In this document: one piece after another, positions 17,657 through 27,122 of the stretch | Position numbering within the stretch: the first letter of the stretch is position 1 | How the letters are laid out: each line of letters opens with the position of its first letter | The notes under the pieces: generated by a model | Seen by the model: the letters and a program-made list of their open reading frames with translations, nothing else | The model's database searches: none | What the model was told of the DNA's origin: nothing | Source: Bdellovibrionota bacterium | Lineage (GTDB): Bacteria; Bdellovibrionota; Bdellovibrionia; Bdellovibrionales; JAEYZS01 | Length of the DNA stretch: 37,195 bases | NCBI GenBank assembly: GCA_963169515.1 | Contig: CAUJEF010000096.1 | Location: 1-37,195 of the forward strand | Direction: 5' to 3' | Position numbers and translations under genes: made by a program

Positions 17657-20600
17657 TTAATCGCGCCCCTCGCTTAAGAACATATTGGCCATTGTCTGGG
17701 CTTCAGCGGCAGATAATGCAGCCCTTTCTATGTTTTGTAAAGTTTGTCTAATTATAGCCTTGGAAATGATGCCTGTGTTGGCAGCAGAGTCAATGGTTGA
17801 ATGAATCAGGCTATCGTCATAGTGGAGGTAATATGGATTCTCTTGCTGGCCTTCAGCTTCTTCAGAAACACCAATGCCAAAGAGATAATTGAGATTTTCA
17901 ATGGCGTTTTTCAGTATTTCTCGTTCTAACTTTAGATCCTTAGAGTCTGCTTTGTGGGCAATCAAAAACAAAATATTTAGTTGGTCTAAAAGATCCTTTT
18001 TTGCCTGTAGATAGTTTTCTTTGCCAAGGAGATCGTTGCGCCGATATAAACTGTCATAGAGGGGCTCAAGGATGGCATCAAAATAAAATGTGACTTCTTC
18101 GCGAATTGCGGGCAACACGCCGAGAGGTATTTTAACTTTCAATCGACCCATCGCATTTCCAAGCATAATTGCATAAATCTTTTCGTTGTGTATGGCTTTG
18201 TCATGCAGCAGGGGATAATATTCCTTTTCCAGAATATCTGTTTTAAACTCTTTATAAGCGGCATCTAGTAGTTTTGCATATCGCGGCTCCATGGTTTGCT
18301 GCCACCATGTATCGAAATCCAGTTTTCCCAGAAAGCGACTGTCAAAATTTTGATAAATATAATCCATTATGCTCGCATAAGTTTTTCCATCGCTTTCAAA
18401 TGGATAATATAAACTGAGGGTGTCAATTTCTACACGGAAAGGAAATGGGTTATTTTCACGATAAATATAAGACATGGGAGCATCCATGTGGTAGTTGTGA
18501 ATCAGCTGCTGAAATGAATTTGGAACTTTTCGCTGGCAAATTTCTGGCGTTGAGGGGCCTTTGGTAATTCGCGGAAGATCCATTCGGCCTTTCCAGCCGC
18601 GGTCATCATAAATTGTTTTGTCAGGCAGTAAATTATCGTTTTTATCATTAAACCAGTCGTTATCGGGTCCACATACCATGCTTAAAAGCAAGTACTCAAT
18701 CATAGACTTTGTATCGCGGCCGTGGAAATGTTGATCCCTAGTTGAAGCATCGACGCCGTTTATTCTTAAGTAGACTTCATAGTCTTCTGCAAATGCGCCA
18801 CCAGGGCCGACAGGGGCGCCTGCGCTAAATAACTTAGATCTTTCGTCGTAACCATTGCCATACAGTGCCTGACGAACTTCTTCAAATATGCATCGGTTAT
18901 CTGGTCCGAGGTTTGATTGTGTACTGCTAAAATACTCGGTTTCTCGGCAAAGAGGTTCTAGCCGGAGCTGTTTATCCAGCCAGCCATCGACATTTGCTTT
19001 ATCGAATGGGGTTGCCGTTTGGTAATTTGCTATGACAGAAAACATGGTGTTTTCTAAAGCAACGCGAAGGGGGTTTTCTTCTCGTACTTTTTGCCCGCAG
19101 CGTTCTTGATATAAAGATGCCTCATAATTCAAATCAAATAATGCCTTTGCAACGTCTGATTGCTTTTTAGAACGAAAAGCGATTATGTATTCGTGCAGCT
19201 TTTGTATAGTTTTTGAATCAAGATTTTTTCGAATTCGCACTTCGTTTTCAAGGACTTGAGAAACTAATCCTACAATTTTGGGTTGCATTTTCATGGATAG
19301 AATTTGAGTTTCGTTCAGTTTTCCTTGCGTAAACTCTGCGTCTTTCAGGTAGTTCGAGCTTATTTTTTTGTAAGGCTCTGCTTGACTTGCTCGGCTCAGT
19401 TTTTGAATTTTATCTATCACAGGGGCGTCTGTGATATCTGGAGATAGCCTAAAGTAGGCATCCGTTTTTAAAAAGGGAAGCGTTTCGTATTTGTTTAAAT
19501 TTTTTTGGCTCCAATCAAAAAGACTATAAAACTGAGAGAACATTTTATTGTTTTTTTCTATAACAGGTAATTTAATGTTTAGCTGTCGTGCCTTCTGAAT
19601 TTGCCAAACAAGATCCCTATAGAAATTTTTTGCGGCAGAGTAACGGTTGACGAGCTCGTTGTAATAAATAACCCAATTTATAAATGCCTCACGGGTTCTC
19701 GCAGTGATTTTGTTGTGCCACATTTCTTGGTCCGCTCTAAACTTTTCGAGCTGTGATAAAATTTCTGTTCCCTGACAGTCCGGAGGAAGGGAGTATTTTG
19801 TCGTTAATCCATAATAAGGCAAACACGCCGAAAGTGTGCGCGTAAGTTTTCCATAATCGTGATCTAAAATACGGGCAGAAATAGTTTGTGCAGTGGCTGT
19901 TCCTATTCCAAGCTTGTAATCAACAACATCGTATAGCATGAAAAAAGCTGTCATTGCTCCGGAGATTCGGCCAAATCTTAAGATAAACTTTAGGGCCGTG
20001 CTGCCGCCCGTCCCTTTTGTTGTTTGAATCAGAAGGGTTTTGCTTAATTTGGTGTCCTTAAGCGCTTGATTGATCATTTCGACATCTTTTGCTGTGGCGG
20101 GAAGTGATGTTCCGCCTTTTAAAATGCGAATTTTATTTCTGAATTTGTTTTTCAAATTCTTTCCAACTTCAGAATTTTTTAAATCGTCATAGACCTGGGC
20201 GCCAGTGAAGAAAATCATACCTGTCCAAAATGTATTGTGCATATCTACGACGAACTGCTGTGCGGTCTCGGATTTTAGCCATTGATTGAAGTATCCATCT
20301 GCGCAGATACCTCCGAACTGCTTATATTCTATTGTTGAAATACGTTCTTTGTTGTACTGAATTTGATAACAAGCATAAGCAACATTTGAAAATCGGCCGA
20401 TCATTTGTGAAATTGCAACGGGAACCATAAAGAGCCCAGAAATTTTTGTACTGGCCCAAAGCAACTTTCCCGACCTACGTGCGAGATCGGACATACCCAC
20501 AGCATCAAACATATTCAAGCCAAGGGTCGAGCGCATAGCGCTGGCAGTTTTACCCATTTCGCCAAATTTTGCGTCATATTTCATTTGTAAATAATGAAAT

Positions 20601-21763
20601 GGAGCAAGTTGCGCGTATGTCGCGGGGTTAATTAACATCTCTCGCAGGCTGTCGAACACCCTTGGATTTGAGGGATATTCGGTCATAAATTTATTAATGT
20701 TTATAAGCGTGAGGGCAACGGCAAAGCCGGCCGAATTCATGCTGTAAACAGAGCCATGCTTTGCAAACCCATTTAACAGTCGTTCGACATAAGCAGTCTT
20801 TTCAGACGCGGTCATCCGCGGGTCGGGCTCTTGATTAAATTGCCAGCGCTGGTTTTTTCCTGCGCTACTTGAGCTTGGTTTTGATTTCACTAAAGACCTG
20901 TTATGTGCAATCGCCTGTGGAGGAGAAGGCTTTCCAGAATACATTTCCTCAATTAACTTTTTGGACTCGTCCGGATATTTTTTTATCAAACTTTCGAGAT
21001 AATTTATTTTTTGGGTGCTGTCTTCGAATTGCTTCAGTCGAGCGCCATTTTCATACTTGTATAACAAATAATCCATAAGAACCGAAAAACGTTCAATTAT
21101 AAGATCCGTTCTTCCGTTGGCGGTAAGAAAACCGCGGGCGCTTATTCCCTTGTCGGTTTGGGCTTTTAAGTTATCGAGTACGGCAATAGCATCTTTGTAA
21201 ATTTGATTTCTAAAGTCTGGGTTTTCACCAAAAAAAGTTTTTGCATTCAATTCGGGCTTAATGTTTGACGATTTTTGATTGTTTGCTTCCGTCTTTTTTG
21301 GATCAGATTTTTTTATCGATTCGCCTTGAATTCTTGCGTATTCTTTTTTTAGGGAATCAACATAGTTTAAAAGTTCGGTGAGCTGCTTCTTAGAATTAAG
21401 ATCCTTTATGGTCTTCCAAACATATACCCGTTGTGATTCGGGACTGCTATAAAGCCGAAAAGCTCCCCTTTTTGAACTATAAAAATAGCTTGAGAGGATG
21501 CTCGTGGTTCTTGATAGGATCCATCCTCCGTCTGAAAGAGTTCGGACACGCGCCTCAGATTCTTTTTTGCTTAAATTTTTAATATATTCTTTGATGGCGT
21601 TCGCGTTTGATTTGTAATCAGTACTTGTGCCCAAAAGGTCTGTTGCCTTCTTATTTGGATCCCCTGGGTATTCAATATACTCACCCAACACAGGATCAAG
21701 AGCCGAATGTGCAGAGGTACTAAAAAAAACTACGAATGCTAAGGCTGTAAATATACTTTTCAT
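17657..21763 (-). CDS. Very large exported protein, family unknown
   Basis: The 1368-residue product begins with a signal peptide (MKSIFTALAFVVFFSTSAHSA). Residues about 430-480, 500-520 and 600-630 contain hydrophobic stretches (ISGLFMVPVAISQMIG, FWTGMIFFTGAQVYDD, MTAFFMLYDVVDY) that could be membrane or buried helices. The rest is mostly helical and charged, with many Tyr and Asn and a few Cys (KIYSIC-free N-terminus; GGICADG, SACLPYY, PDCQG later). No enzyme motif or repeat family was recognised. It forms a two-gene unit with the small exported protein downstream. The RBS is weak. Membership of a predator-specific family is only a guess. Confidence 0.8.
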   Translation of the reverse strand: MKSIFTALAFVVFFSTSAHSALDPVLGEYIEYPGDPNKKATDLLGTSTDYKSNANAIKEYIKNLSKKESEARVRTLSDGGWILSRTTSILSSYFYSSKRGAFRLYSSPESQRVYVWKTIKDLNSKKQLTELLNYVDSLKKEYARIQGESIKKSDPKKTEANNQKSSNIKPELNAKTFFGENPDFRNQIYKDAIAVLDNLKAQTDKGISARGFLTANGRTDLIIERFSVLMDYLLYKYENGARLKQFEDSTQKINYLESLIKKYPDESKKLIEEMYSGKPSPPQAIAHNRSLVKSKPSSSSAGKNQRWQFNQEPDPRMTASEKTAYVERLLNGFAKHGSVYSMNSAGFAVALTLININKFMTEYPSNPRVFDSLREMLINPATYAQLAPFHYLQMKYDAKFGEMGKTASAMRSTLGLNMFDAVGMSDLARRSGKLLWASTKISGLFMVPVAISQMIGRFSNVAYACYQIQYNKERISTIEYKQFGGICADGYFNQWLKSETAQQFVVDMHNTFWTGMIFFTGAQVYDDLKNSEVGKNLKNKFRNKIRILKGGTSLPATAKDVEMINQALKDTKLSKTLLIQTTKGTGGSTALKFILRFGRISGAMTAFFMLYDVVDYKLGIGTATAQTISARILDHDYGKLTRTLSACLPYYGLTTKYSLPPDCQGTEILSQLEKFRADQEMWHNKITARTREAFINWVIYYNELVNRYSAAKNFYRDLVWQIQKARQLNIKLPVIEKNNKMFSQFYSLFDWSQKNLNKYETLPFLKTDAYFRLSPDITDAPVIDKIQKLSRASQAEPYKKISSNYLKDAEFTQGKLNETQILSMKMQPKIVGLVSQVLENEVRIRKNLDSKTIQKLHEYIIAFRSKKQSDVAKALFDLNYEASLYQERCGQKVREENPLRVALENTMFSVIANYQTATPFDKANVDGWLDKQLRLEPLCRETEYFSSTQSNLGPDNRCIFEEVRQALYGNGYDERSKLFSAGAPVGPGGAFAEDYEVYLRINGVDASTRDQHFHGRDTKSMIEYLLLSMVCGPDNDWFNDKNDNLLPDKTIYDDRGWKGRMDLPRITKGPSTPEICQRKVPNSFQQLIHNYHMDAPMSYIYRENNPFPFRVEIDTLSLYYPFESDGKTYASIMDYIYQNFDSRFLGKLDFDTWWQQTMEPRYAKLLDAAYKEFKTDILEKEYYPLLHDKAIHNEKIYAIMLGNAMGRLKVKIPLGVLPAIREEVTFYFDAILEPLYDSLYRRNDLLGKENYLQAKKDLLDQLNILFLIAHKADSKDLKLEREILKNAIENLNYLFGIGVSEEAEGQQENPYYLHYDDSLIHSTIDSAANTGIISKAIIRQTLQNIERAALSAAEAQTMANMFLSEGRD

Positions 21764-21908
21764 CTCGAAATCTAATTAGAGCAATCCAAATGCCATTTTT
21801 GATGTTTTAAAGAGAAGGTAAGTGGTTGTTTGGTTTAAAAAATACTTCTTTTTGAGGGCGGCTTATTTTGGGCAGACAATGTTTAAAGTGTAAACAAATT
21901 GTAAACAT

Positions 21909-21939
21909 AAAAAAACCTCGAATAGCAACAATTCGAGGT
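21909..21939 (-). terminator. Rho-independent terminator
   Basis: The stem ACCTCGAAT / ATTCGAGGT (9 bp, 7-nt loop) is followed on the minus strand by T7. It lies 17 nt past the stop codon of the 21956-22624 gene, and so separates that gene from the downstream 1368-residue gene. Confidence 0.88.
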
Positions 21940-21955
21940 CTTTGTTTTTTAAAGA

Positions 21956-22624
21956 TTAAGCGCAATTTGCAATAAGTGCTGTGACAAATTGTTCAACGGT
22001 CAGTTTAGAGCGAGTGTCTTTCAAGTATTGTTGCACGGATGCCCTAATTGCTTCGGCTAAAATAGATCCTGAAATCGTTCCATCTTTACTTAAAGAATTT
22101 GTTTTTGATGCCATCACTTGAATGCGCGTGTTGAGAAGGCTTTGTAGACGAATAAATCCCTTTAGGTTCGAACCACCCCAACCAGATAGATTGCTGAGTT
22201 TTTCGCCAGAGGCAAGAACGTCCATGACTTGTTTTGCGGTTATATTGCTAACAACTGACGAGTTACACTCATCCGTGCAGCCCGCAGATAAAATAAGCGC
22301 GTAAACTCTGTTTGCAAGAAGAGTGGTTAGTTCTGGCTTTGATAAGCCTTGTGGAAGCTTTCCAGAGTTAAATGATTCGCTGATTCCTTTGAAGGCATTT
22401 TCAAGTGTTATTTCTGTAATTCGCCCGCTATTAACGGCTTCAGATAACGCCCTTGCAACTGTGATGTCGCCCTTAAGCGGTGTCTGGGCGGCCAAAGTTT
22501 CAATCGTGCTGAAACCTGGGATTTCAGTTACAGGTCGCGTTGCTGTTCGTCCACCAACGGCAAGTGCTGCTGATGATACGACTGATAGTGCTAGTAAGCT
22601 AGCAAGGAACCCTTTAGTTTTCAT
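21956..22624 (-). CDS. Exported helical protein, unknown
   Basis: The 222-residue product has a signal peptide (MKTKGFLASLLALSVVSSAALA) and a good CAGGAG ribosome site. The mature part is helical with Leu, Ser and Thr, with a Cys pair (AGCTDECNS) and a terminal Cys (ANCA) that may form disulfides. It is a single-gene unit with its own terminator. No family recognised. Confidence 0.7.
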   Translation of the reverse strand: MKTKGFLASLLALSVVSSAALAVGGRTATRPVTEIPGFSTIETLAAQTPLKGDITVARALSEAVNSGRITEITLENAFKGISESFNSGKLPQGLSKPELTTLLANRVYALILSAGCTDECNSSVVSNITAKQVMDVLASGEKLSNLSGWGGSNLKGFIRLQSLLNTRIQVMASKTNSLSKDGTISGSILAEAIRASVQQYLKDTRSKLTVEQFVTALIANCA

Positions 22625-22861
22625 GTTAACTCCTGGTCAAAGTTTCTTAACTTTTTATAATAAATCCGCTGACCTGCGATACATAAAACCCATTAAATGA
22701 ATTTTTTCTAGTACGGTAGACCAGCACAACGGGCGTTTAAAATGCAAATCAAATGCCCAAATCAGCTGGGGGTAATTTTAAATAGGGCGGGTACGCAAGT
22801 GCATTTTGCGATATTGAAGGGGGGCTTTGTTGGGGCAAATTGACTTTTATTTAATCTAATC

Positions 22862-22959
22862 AATAGCTTATTCAGACGCCTGATCTTTTCTTAGCAGGGA
22901 CCCTTTTAGGCCAAAATATGCTTTCCTTAAGTCTGTGACAGGGAAAGCCATAAGCTATT
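22862..22959 (+). other. Candidate structured RNA upstream of lpoB
   Basis: Within the 420-nt gap 22625-23044, AATAGCTTAT (22862-22871) and ATAAGCTATT (22950-22959) are perfect 10-bp complements. Between them are GCTTTCC (22920-22926) / GGAAAGC (22942-22948) and a possible GCCT/AGGC stem (22878, 22908), giving a three-way-junction shape. T8 follows at 22971-22978. It may be a leader element of lpoB or a small RNA. It matches no riboswitch consensus I know. The rest of the gap holds only the promoter side of the minus-strand gene, with nothing else supported. Confidence 0.45.
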
Positions 22960-23044
22960 AGAATCTTTGATTTTTTTTGTATTCGTTTCTAAAATAGAAG
23001 GCTCGTTAATAAAAATCCCAATAGGGGGCTTTGAGGAGCATTCA

Positions 23045-23632
23045 ATGAAATATTTTATCTTAGTTTTTTCAGCGCTTGTATTATCAAGTTGCGGACCAAA
23101 GGGTTTCGTAAAAGGGGAATATGACGACGTAGAAAATGAAAATTTAATGAACGATCAGTGGTCAGAAACCGATATGCAAAATGCTGTTAAGGCCTTGGTT
23201 GATAGCCTGATTCAGCATCAGTCTATAGCGGGTGCTTCACGTCCCCCACTTGTGATGGTAACCAAATTACAAAACAAAACGAGCGAGCACATAGATACTC
23301 AAAACATTATGGATATGATTCGCGTTGAGCTTACGAATAGAGGAAAAGTACAGTTCGTAGATAAAGAGGCCCGTGAAGATGTGGCGGATGAATATGATTA
23401 CCAGTCTTCTGGCATGGTGAATGAAAACACGAAAAAAGGTCCGGGGGGTCAGTTGGGCGCGGACTATATCTTAAACGGACGATTGGATTCGATCACTCAA
23501 GAAGTTGGAAACAAAAAAACCGTTTATTACAAACTGACGTTGAATCTTACGAATTTGAAAACAAACGTCATTGTTTGGACAAACTACAAACAACTGCGTA
23601 AGAAATTTAAAAAGCGTTCGGTTGATATTTGA
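23045..23632 (+). CDS. lpoB: LpoB-like penicillin-binding-protein activator lipoprotein
   Basis: From the ATG at 23045 (GAGGAG site in front) the product begins MKYFILVFSALVLSSC, a lipoprotein signal. The mature part has the LpoB/YcfM pattern: a linker, then PPLVMVTKLQNKTSEHIDT, a helix with LTNRGKVQFVD, then GADYILNGRLDSI and a closing strand TNVIVWT. LpoB proteins reach through the periplasm from the outer membrane to activate a bifunctional peptidoglycan synthase. The ORF track begins earlier at 22967 but lacks a signal there. The stop overlaps the TTG start of the next gene. Confidence 0.85.
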   Translation: MKYFILVFSALVLSSCGPKGFVKGEYDDVENENLMNDQWSETDMQNAVKALVDSLIQHQSIAGASRPPLVMVTKLQNKTSEHIDTQNIMDMIRVELTNRGKVQFVDKEAREDVADEYDYQSSGMVNENTKKGPGGQLGADYILNGRLDSITQEVGNKKTVYYKLTLNLTNLKTNVIVWTNYKQLRKKFKKRSVDI

Positions 23633-24870
23633 TTAAAAAACAAAGACAAGCCGTGCGCTCAGTTCTTTTATTTCTTTTTTTATTCGCCTCAGGCTGTTCG
23701 ACATTTTCTAAAACCGCCAGCAAAACGAATCGGTTAATTTATCAGCGTGAATTTTTAAAGGCAGCAGAACAGTTAAGACCGCTCGCCGAGACAAATTCTG
23801 ACGATCAATTGGTGTATTTGCTTGAATATGGAACGGCTCTTCATTACGCGGGAAAGTATGGAGAGAGTAACCATGCGTTTTTAAGGGCCGACAAATTAAG
23901 TGAAATTCAAGATTATACTAGCCTGTCCCGAGAGGCCGGGTCCCTTTTGTTGAATGAAGGTATGGTCCAGTATAAGGGCGATGACTACGAAAAGGTTTTG
24001 ATCAATGCTTATTTGGCAATGAATTATTTGTTTTTGGGGGAGCTCGATGACGCCGTTGTGGAAGCCCGCCGCTTAAATGAAAAGCTTCGAAAATATAAAC
24101 AAGAGGCAAAAAGAAATTACCAGCAAAATGCATTTGCCCGATATCTTTCGGCGATGGCGTGGGAAGATCAAAGAAACTGGGACAGCGCCTACATCGATTA
24201 CAAAAATACGTATGATTTAACGGGTGGATTTAAGCTTTTAGAGCAAGATTTGATTCGGGCGGCAAAGCGTGCGAGTCGGTCAGAGGACTACTACAAATGG
24301 AAAAGTCAGTTTGGCCAAGATATAGAGCCGAGTTCTTTAAAACCGAACTATGGCGAAATCGTATTAATATATGAGCAAGGGAATGGGCCTCGCAAACAAC
24401 CTAATCCAGAATTTATTCGGGTCCCAAAACTGTATCCACAGCCAAGCCGCGGAACCCGCGCAAGGCTTTCCATCGACGGGATTGGGGAGTTTGACACAGG
24501 CCTTGTTTACAATATTGAAACCGTTGCGATCCAGACATTGGATGATGCGTATGCCGGTCTGATTGCAAAGCGAATGGCAGGCGTCGCGGCTAAAGCGGTC
24601 GTTGCGGACCAAGTTCGACAAAAAAATAAATTACTTGGAAACCTGCTTTGGATCGGTCTAAACCTAGCAGACCAGGCGGATCTGCGCCAATGGTCCACTC
24701 TTCCGGAAACTCTACAGGTGGCGCGGGCTTGGGTGCCTGCAGGGCACTATACAATTCGTGTCCGCACCTTCGATCATTTTGGCGAACCGACGGGTGAAGA
24801 TATGCCCCCACAGACTTTAAAGGTGTCGCCCAAAAGAAAAACATTTGTAAATTGGCGTTCATTTCAATAG
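23629..24870 (+). CDS. COG3014-type TPR lipoprotein
   Basis: The 413-residue product starts with TTG at 23629, overlapping the lpoB stop. It carries a lipoprotein signal (SVLLFLFLFASGC) and TPR-like helices over residues about 30-210. The motifs NAYLAMNYLFLGELDDAVV, VEARRLNEK and IVLIYEQGNGPRKQPNPEF are characteristic of the COG3014 group, which is often beside lpoB. Its role is unknown, but the coupling suggests it works with LpoB at the outer membrane. Confidence 0.8.
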   Translation: MIKKQRQAVRSVLLFLFLFASGCSTFSKTASKTNRLIYQREFLKAAEQLRPLAETNSDDQLVYLLEYGTALHYAGKYGESNHAFLRADKLSEIQDYTSLSREAGSLLLNEGMVQYKGDDYEKVLINAYLAMNYLFLGELDDAVVEARRLNEKLRKYKQEAKRNYQQNAFARYLSAMAWEDQRNWDSAYIDYKNTYDLTGGFKLLEQDLIRAAKRASRSEDYYKWKSQFGQDIEPSSLKPNYGEIVLIYEQGNGPRKQPNPEFIRVPKLYPQPSRGTRARLSIDGIGEFDTGLVYNIETVAIQTLDDAYAGLIAKRMAGVAAKAVVADQVRQKNKLLGNLLWIGLNLADQADLRQWSTLPETLQVARAWVPAGHYTIRVRTFDHFGEPTGEDMPPQTLKVSPKRKTFVNWRSFQ

Positions 24871-24877
24871 TCTAAAA

Positions 24878-27013
24878 ATGAATATGCCTCACTTGTACAT
24901 ACAGTTCCTGTGGCTTGCGATTTTGTACATTTCTGGTTGTGCAACCGGATACGCAAATAATCGTCCATTGACTCCAGATGAAAATGCTTGGCGAAAAACA
25001 TACCTTGAGGCTTCGGCAGCTCTTGAGTCTCAACCGAAGATAGCATGTAAAAAGTTTTTATCTCTTGCAGGATCAAGTCCGGCAGAGGGCCTATCGGAAC
25101 TCGTTAGCTTGCGAGTAATGCAGGCGTGTGGGTCATCAGAGGACCCACTGGCAATTGTTTCTAGAAATTGGCTCAAGGCTGAGGCCATGAAGCTCGGTTT
25201 TAAAACTATGAAGCAAGATTACAAGCGAGTGATCAGCTATCTAAAAACGGAAGAAGCTTTACCGCTGGGTGAAAATTTGCGTTTGGTTTATAAGGAGAAA
25301 AAGGCTCTTGCAAAGAAAGCCTTGGCGTGGGCAAAGGCGGCTAACGACAAGATTGCCGTTGACGAAATACTAAGACTTGCGCCGACGCTTTATATAGATG
25401 CAAACATCAAAGTTCCAGAGGACAAAGTATTAGAAATCGCAAATGATCTACGGACAGAGCGGAGGTTTTTAGAGGCGCGAGCCTATTACAAAAAATGGAT
25501 TGAACTGGCTCAAAAAAAGCTAGACACGACAGAAGACTACGATGAAAAACTGTTCGAGTACGCAAAAATTTATAGCGCAAAAATGGGCATACGCAATGTT
25601 TATAAGTTAGAAAACAACAAGCCACAATCTGTTGTAGAAACAGGTCGCCTTCGCAAATACTTTGAAGATGCTTACAAAAAAATCCCGGAGCCAGAAATAC
25701 TAAAATTTTATCATGATGCCGCCCTTCAATACGTGCGCGACCTTTGGACGGTTGAATCAACAGAGAAAGCCGAAGCCCAATTGGACAGGGCCATACAGTT
25801 TCTCGACGGAAAATATTCCTTGGCTCAAATGTATTGGCTAAAAGGACGAATTGCTCAAGAGAAACAAGAGTTCGAAAAGGCGTCAGAGTATTTTAAGGCC
25901 GGGCTTGGCCAATCTTCGGATAAAGAATTTACGATCGACCTTTCTTGGAATTATGCATGGAACGAATACAAGCTTTCACATTTTGAACACGTTGTTACAG
26001 AGCTGAACCGCCTTAAAGCCGAAGCCGAAAACCAAGCAAACTTTAGTGTTTATTTTAAAGCCACCCACTGGTTGGGGCGAGTTTATGAAAAGCTGGGTGA
26101 AAAGGGCAAAGCCATAAATGAATATGAAGACGGGGTGGAAAACAATACGTTCGGATACTACGGATTTTTGTCCTTCGTTCGAATGATCGAAATGAAAGAG
26201 CTGAGCCTTTCTGATTTGCCAATACACTTGGCGCCAGATGATAACCTGATCCATGACAAATTAAACACGGGCTATTGGTTAGCGTTGATCAATGAACACG
26301 ATGTCGTTTCAAGATATATTGTCGATTTTTGGTTACGGCTCGAGCAAAGCGAAAAAACATTACCAATTATCGAGTCTGTTTTGAATTTGTGTGACTTGGC
26401 ACAAACCTTTGAGCCAGGGCAAAGAATTATGGTTGAGCTTGACAATGCAACTCGCAAAAAACTGTTTGAAAAAAGCGCGCGGTGGTATTTTTCGACCCCA
26501 TATTTTGATGAGGTTGATAAACAGTCTGAGCGGTTTGGCGTTGATTATGAATATACATACGCGATCATGCGGCAAGAATCGTTATTCAATGAAAAAGCGC
26601 GGAGTGTTGCCGACGCGTTTGGGCTTTTGCAAATTTTGCCGCGGGTTGCAGAAATTGAATCTCCGCAAATCGGCGTCAATTACAAAAACCCAGAAGATTT
26701 ATACAAACCAGAGGTCAATATCCCACTGGGGGTTTTTTATCTGTCCAAGCAACGAAAGATTTTTGAAGGCTCGTGGGTTTTGACCGCCGCAAGCTACAAT
26801 GCCGGAGAGGCTGTTGTTAAAAACTGGATTGAGACGCGTTTTAACGGAAACACCCTGGAGTTTATGGAAGATATTCCTTATGCGGAGACACAAAACTATA
26901 CAAAACTGATCTTCAGAAATTATTCTTTCTACATTTTGCTCAATTCGACTTATGACAACCAAACAAAGCTCAATAAAATCGCTAATTATTTCAAGGTACC
27001 CACTCACTTTTAG
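24878..27013 (+). CDS. slt: Slt-type lytic transglycosylase lipoprotein
   Basis: The 711-residue product has a short lipoprotein-like signal (LAILYISGC), a long helical superhelix as in Slt70 (about 30-540) and a C-terminal GH23 domain. The catalytic Glu lies in AIMRQESLFNEKA (near residue 567), followed by DAFGLLQILP and AASYNAGEAVV. It cleaves glycan strands to 1,6-anhydro ends in the periplasm. It starts 8 nt after the COG3014 gene. Its last codons (KVPTHF and TAG) lie inside a large palindrome, so the repeat supplies the C-terminus. Confidence 0.92.
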   Translation: MNMPHLYIQFLWLAILYISGCATGYANNRPLTPDENAWRKTYLEASAALESQPKIACKKFLSLAGSSPAEGLSELVSLRVMQACGSSEDPLAIVSRNWLKAEAMKLGFKTMKQDYKRVISYLKTEEALPLGENLRLVYKEKKALAKKALAWAKAANDKIAVDEILRLAPTLYIDANIKVPEDKVLEIANDLRTERRFLEARAYYKKWIELAQKKLDTTEDYDEKLFEYAKIYSAKMGIRNVYKLENNKPQSVVETGRLRKYFEDAYKKIPEPEILKFYHDAALQYVRDLWTVESTEKAEAQLDRAIQFLDGKYSLAQMYWLKGRIAQEKQEFEKASEYFKAGLGQSSDKEFTIDLSWNYAWNEYKLSHFEHVVTELNRLKAEAENQANFSVYFKATHWLGRVYEKLGEKGKAINEYEDGVENNTFGYYGFLSFVRMIEMKELSLSDLPIHLAPDDNLIHDKLNTGYWLALINEHDVVSRYIVDFWLRLEQSEKTLPIIESVLNLCDLAQTFEPGQRIMVELDNATRKKLFEKSARWYFSTPYFDEVDKQSERFGVDYEYTYAIMRQESLFNEKARSVADAFGLLQILPRVAEIESPQIGVNYKNPEDLYKPEVNIPLGVFYLSKQRKIFEGSWVLTAASYNAGEAVVKNWIETRFNGNTLEFMEDIPYAETQNYTKLIFRNYSFYILLNSTYDNQTKLNKIANYFKVPTHF

Positions 27014-27067
27014 CGTAACGGCGCAGCAATTTATGCTGCGCCGTTACGCCAAAAGTGAGTGGGTACC
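26995..27067 (+). repeat. Large palindrome at slt 3' end, likely terminator
   Basis: Two 34-nt arms (GGTACCCACTCACTTTT and onward, 26995-27028 and 27034-27067) with a 5-nt loop match except at one position. On the left arm that position makes TAG, the slt stop codon; the right arm implies TGG. T6 follows the right arm, so the transcript should end here. This palindrome family differs from the GGTGCC REPs at 7.7-9.8 kb. Confidence 0.9.
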
Positions 27068-27122
27068 TTTTTTCTTCCATATTTCATAGTCCTCGCATAG
27101 ACATCTTTTTTTAGGGGGGGAC

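Noticed and set aside
22862-22978. c-di-GMP, TPP or SRP-type RNA
   Set aside because: The conserved sequence boxes of these classes are missing.
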